From the NCBI GenBank assembly GCA_035630615.1, contig DASQKI010000070.1, positions 1 to 31,928 on the forward strand: a DNA stretch of 31,928 bases. The letters are read 5' to 3'. The notes below the pieces were generated by a model. The model saw nothing but the letters and a program-made list of their open reading frames with translations. It was not told the DNA's origin and did not search any database. How positions within the stretch are numbered: the first letter of the stretch is position 1; each line of letters opens with the position of its first letter. The stretch is from DATFRX01 sp035630615 (GTDB lineage Bacteria > Actinomycetota > Actinomycetes > Propionibacteriales > Nocardioidaceae). A program made the translations under genes and the position numbers. Of the stretch, positions 30,758-31,928 are shown piece by piece.

Positions 30758-31928
30758 GTGCCATCACCGCGACCATCTCAACGCGGCGTCGCGACCTATC
30801 GCCGTCATCTCATGGGCGGCGCACTCGCCGTGCTCAACAAGATCGCGCAGTCTCGTGTCATCGACCGGTTCGGCATCCGCAAACCCACCGAGCGGGTCGT
30901 CTTCGAGGCGACGAAGACCGGCTTCCGCACGGTCGGAGCCGTCAGTCGCCGGTTCACCCGCAAGCCGAGCTCGGCCGCGCCAGCTCGCCTGCACAACCGC
31001 ACCAACGACCTGTTCGACCTGACGCCGACCGACGACCAGGAGATGATCGTCGGCGTCGTACGAGAGTTTGCCCACGACGTGGTGCGGCCCGGCGCCGAGA
31101 AGGCCGATGCGAGCTGTGCGACGCCCGACGACGTGCTCGAACAGGCACAGGAGCTCGGACTCACCCTGCTCGAGGTGCCGGAGGACGCCGGCGGTCTCGG
31201 GGCCGAGCGGTCCATGACGACCGCGGTGCTCGTCGCCGAAGCGTTGGCGCACGGCGACATGGGCACCGCGGTGGCCTGCCTGTCGCCGGCCTCGGTCGCC
31301 ACCGCGCTGTCGCTGTGGGGCGACGGGCCGCAGCAGCAGACGTACCTCCCGAGCTTCACCGGCTCGGAGATCCCGGCCGCGGCCCTCGCCGTCGCCGAGC
31401 CGCGTCCATTGTTCGACCCCTTTCGGCTCGAGACGCGGGCGGTTCGCCACGACGACGGCTACGTGCTCAACGGCACCAAGTCGATGGTCGTGCGCGCGGC
31501 CGACGCCGAGCTGTTCGTGATCGCTGCTGACCTCGACGGGTCCGGGCCCGCCCTGTTTCTCGTCGAGTCCGACAGCGGAGGTCTGGAGGTCGAGGCCGAC
31601 CCGTCGATGGGCCTGCGCGCGGCCAGCCTTGCGCGGGTCATCTGCACCGACGTACGGCTGGCTCGGCACGCGCTGCTCGGCGACGCCCGCCCCGAGACGT
31701 ACGCCGAGTGCATCCGGCTCGGTCGGCTCGGTTGGTGCGCGCTCGCCGTGGGGACCGGCCAGGCCGTCCTCGATTACGTGATCCCCTACGTCAAGGAGCG
31801 CCAGGCCTTCGGCGAGCCGATCGCGCACCGGCAATCCGTCGCGTTCATGGTCGCCAACATCGGGATCGAGCTCGAAGGCATGCGGCTCGCGACGTACCGA
31901 GCGGCTGCCCGGGCCGAGCAGGGCAAGG
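30758..31928 (+). CDS. Acyl-CoA dehydrogenase family protein, 3' end cut by window edge
   Basis: Open from GTG 30758 (AGGAG at about 30746-30750) to the window end, about 390 residues. After an N-terminal extension of about 85 residues (QRGVATYRRHLMGGALAVL and a basic stretch), the acyl-CoA dehydrogenase fold begins: VVREFAHDVVRPGAEKADA, LGLTLLEVPEDAGGLGAERS, GDMGTAVACLSPASVATAL, then the middle domain and RQAFGEPIAHRQSVAFMVAN. It should use FAD to make trans-2-enoyl-CoA. The FAD-binding C-terminus and any catalytic Glu lie outside the window. The N-terminal extension seems typical of one actinobacterial subgroup. It is probably repressed through the operator at 30702. Confidence 0.85.
   Translation, partial: MPSPRPSQRGVATYRRHLMGGALAVLNKIAQSRVIDRFGIRKPTERVVFEATKTGFRTVGAVSRRFTRKPSSAAPARLHNRTNDLFDLTPTDDQEMIVGVVREFAHDVVRPGAEKADASCATPDDVLEQAQELGLTLLEVPEDAGGLGAERSMTTAVLVAEALAHGDMGTAVACLSPASVATALSLWGDGPQQQTYLPSFTGSEIPAAALAVAEPRPLFDPFRLETRAVRHDDGYVLNGTKSMVVRAADAELFVIAADLDGSGPALFLVESDSGGLEVEADPSMGLRAASLARVICTDVRLARHALLGDARPETYAECIRLGRLGWCALAVGTGQAVLDYVIPYVKERQAFGEPIAHRQSVAFMVANIGIELEGMRLATYRAAARAEQGK

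Overview
The window is about 32 kb of very GC-rich, gene-dense chromosome from an actinobacterium. Supporting signs are TANNNT -10 boxes placed 6-8 nt before start codons (leaderless mRNAs), a 6C-type RNA, an InhA-like enoyl reductase next to FabG, a SerB2-like phosphatase with two ACT domains, and SURF1, DUF3099 and LysM/BTAD proteins. I would guess the Nocardioidaceae or a relative, but this is an impression and not a placement. No transposase, phage gene, tRNA, rRNA or CRISPR array was seen. No gene-free stretch exceeds 300 bases.

Layout. 1-263: 5' end of a membrane-anchored zinc metallopeptidase (minus). 340-2742: ABC-F ATPase and a crotonase. 2835-5519: large membrane protein with LysM and SARP-like regulator domains. 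5583-8284: ABC exporter and an atypical SDR. 8312-11668 (minus): GH15 trehalase/glucoamylase, SURF1, a small Cys/His protein, a 6C RNA and a DUF3099 protein. 11726-14910 (plus): dodecin, fabG, fabI/inhA, a decayed glycerophosphodiesterase-like ORF and a flippase-like membrane protein. 14907-17722: soxR, divergent from a split transketolase pair followed by a SixA-type phosphatase. 17888-22086: serB (minus), then an ABC ATPase, NfeD and SPFH/stomatin (plus). 22121-26879 (minus): YbaK-like deacylase, alpha/beta hydrolase, and an ABC-2 exporter operon headed by a PEBP protein. 26967-29032 (plus): siroheme synthase CysG and an rRNA/tRNA 2'-O-methyltransferase. 29045-30564 (minus): an internally deleted acyl-CoA synthetase coupled to peptide deformylase. 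30758-end: an acyl-CoA dehydrogenase running off the window.

How parts work together. FabG and InhA-type FabI form the two reductive steps of type II fatty acid synthesis. The crotonase, acyl-CoA synthetase remnant and acyl-CoA dehydrogenase are lipid catabolism types. NfeD and SPFH form a membrane microdomain pair. The PEBP, two permeases and one ATPase make one overlapping exporter operon. A SoxR box sits in a 19-bp-spaced promoter reading into the split transketolase, which suggests redox control of a carbon or thiamine-diphosphate enzyme.

The most unusual signal is a set of four long, sequence-unrelated but architecturally similar palindromes at 16186-16274, 17785-17886, 23643-23779 and 30591-30661. 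They have arms of about 26-63 nt, loops that in two cases repeat part of an arm in direct orientation, and sit variously inside an operon, between convergent genes, between tandem genes and between divergent genes. Other items of note are the SoxR-transketolase promoter, two genes with apparent internal deletions that remove catalytic segments, and the pervasive leaderless promoter pattern.
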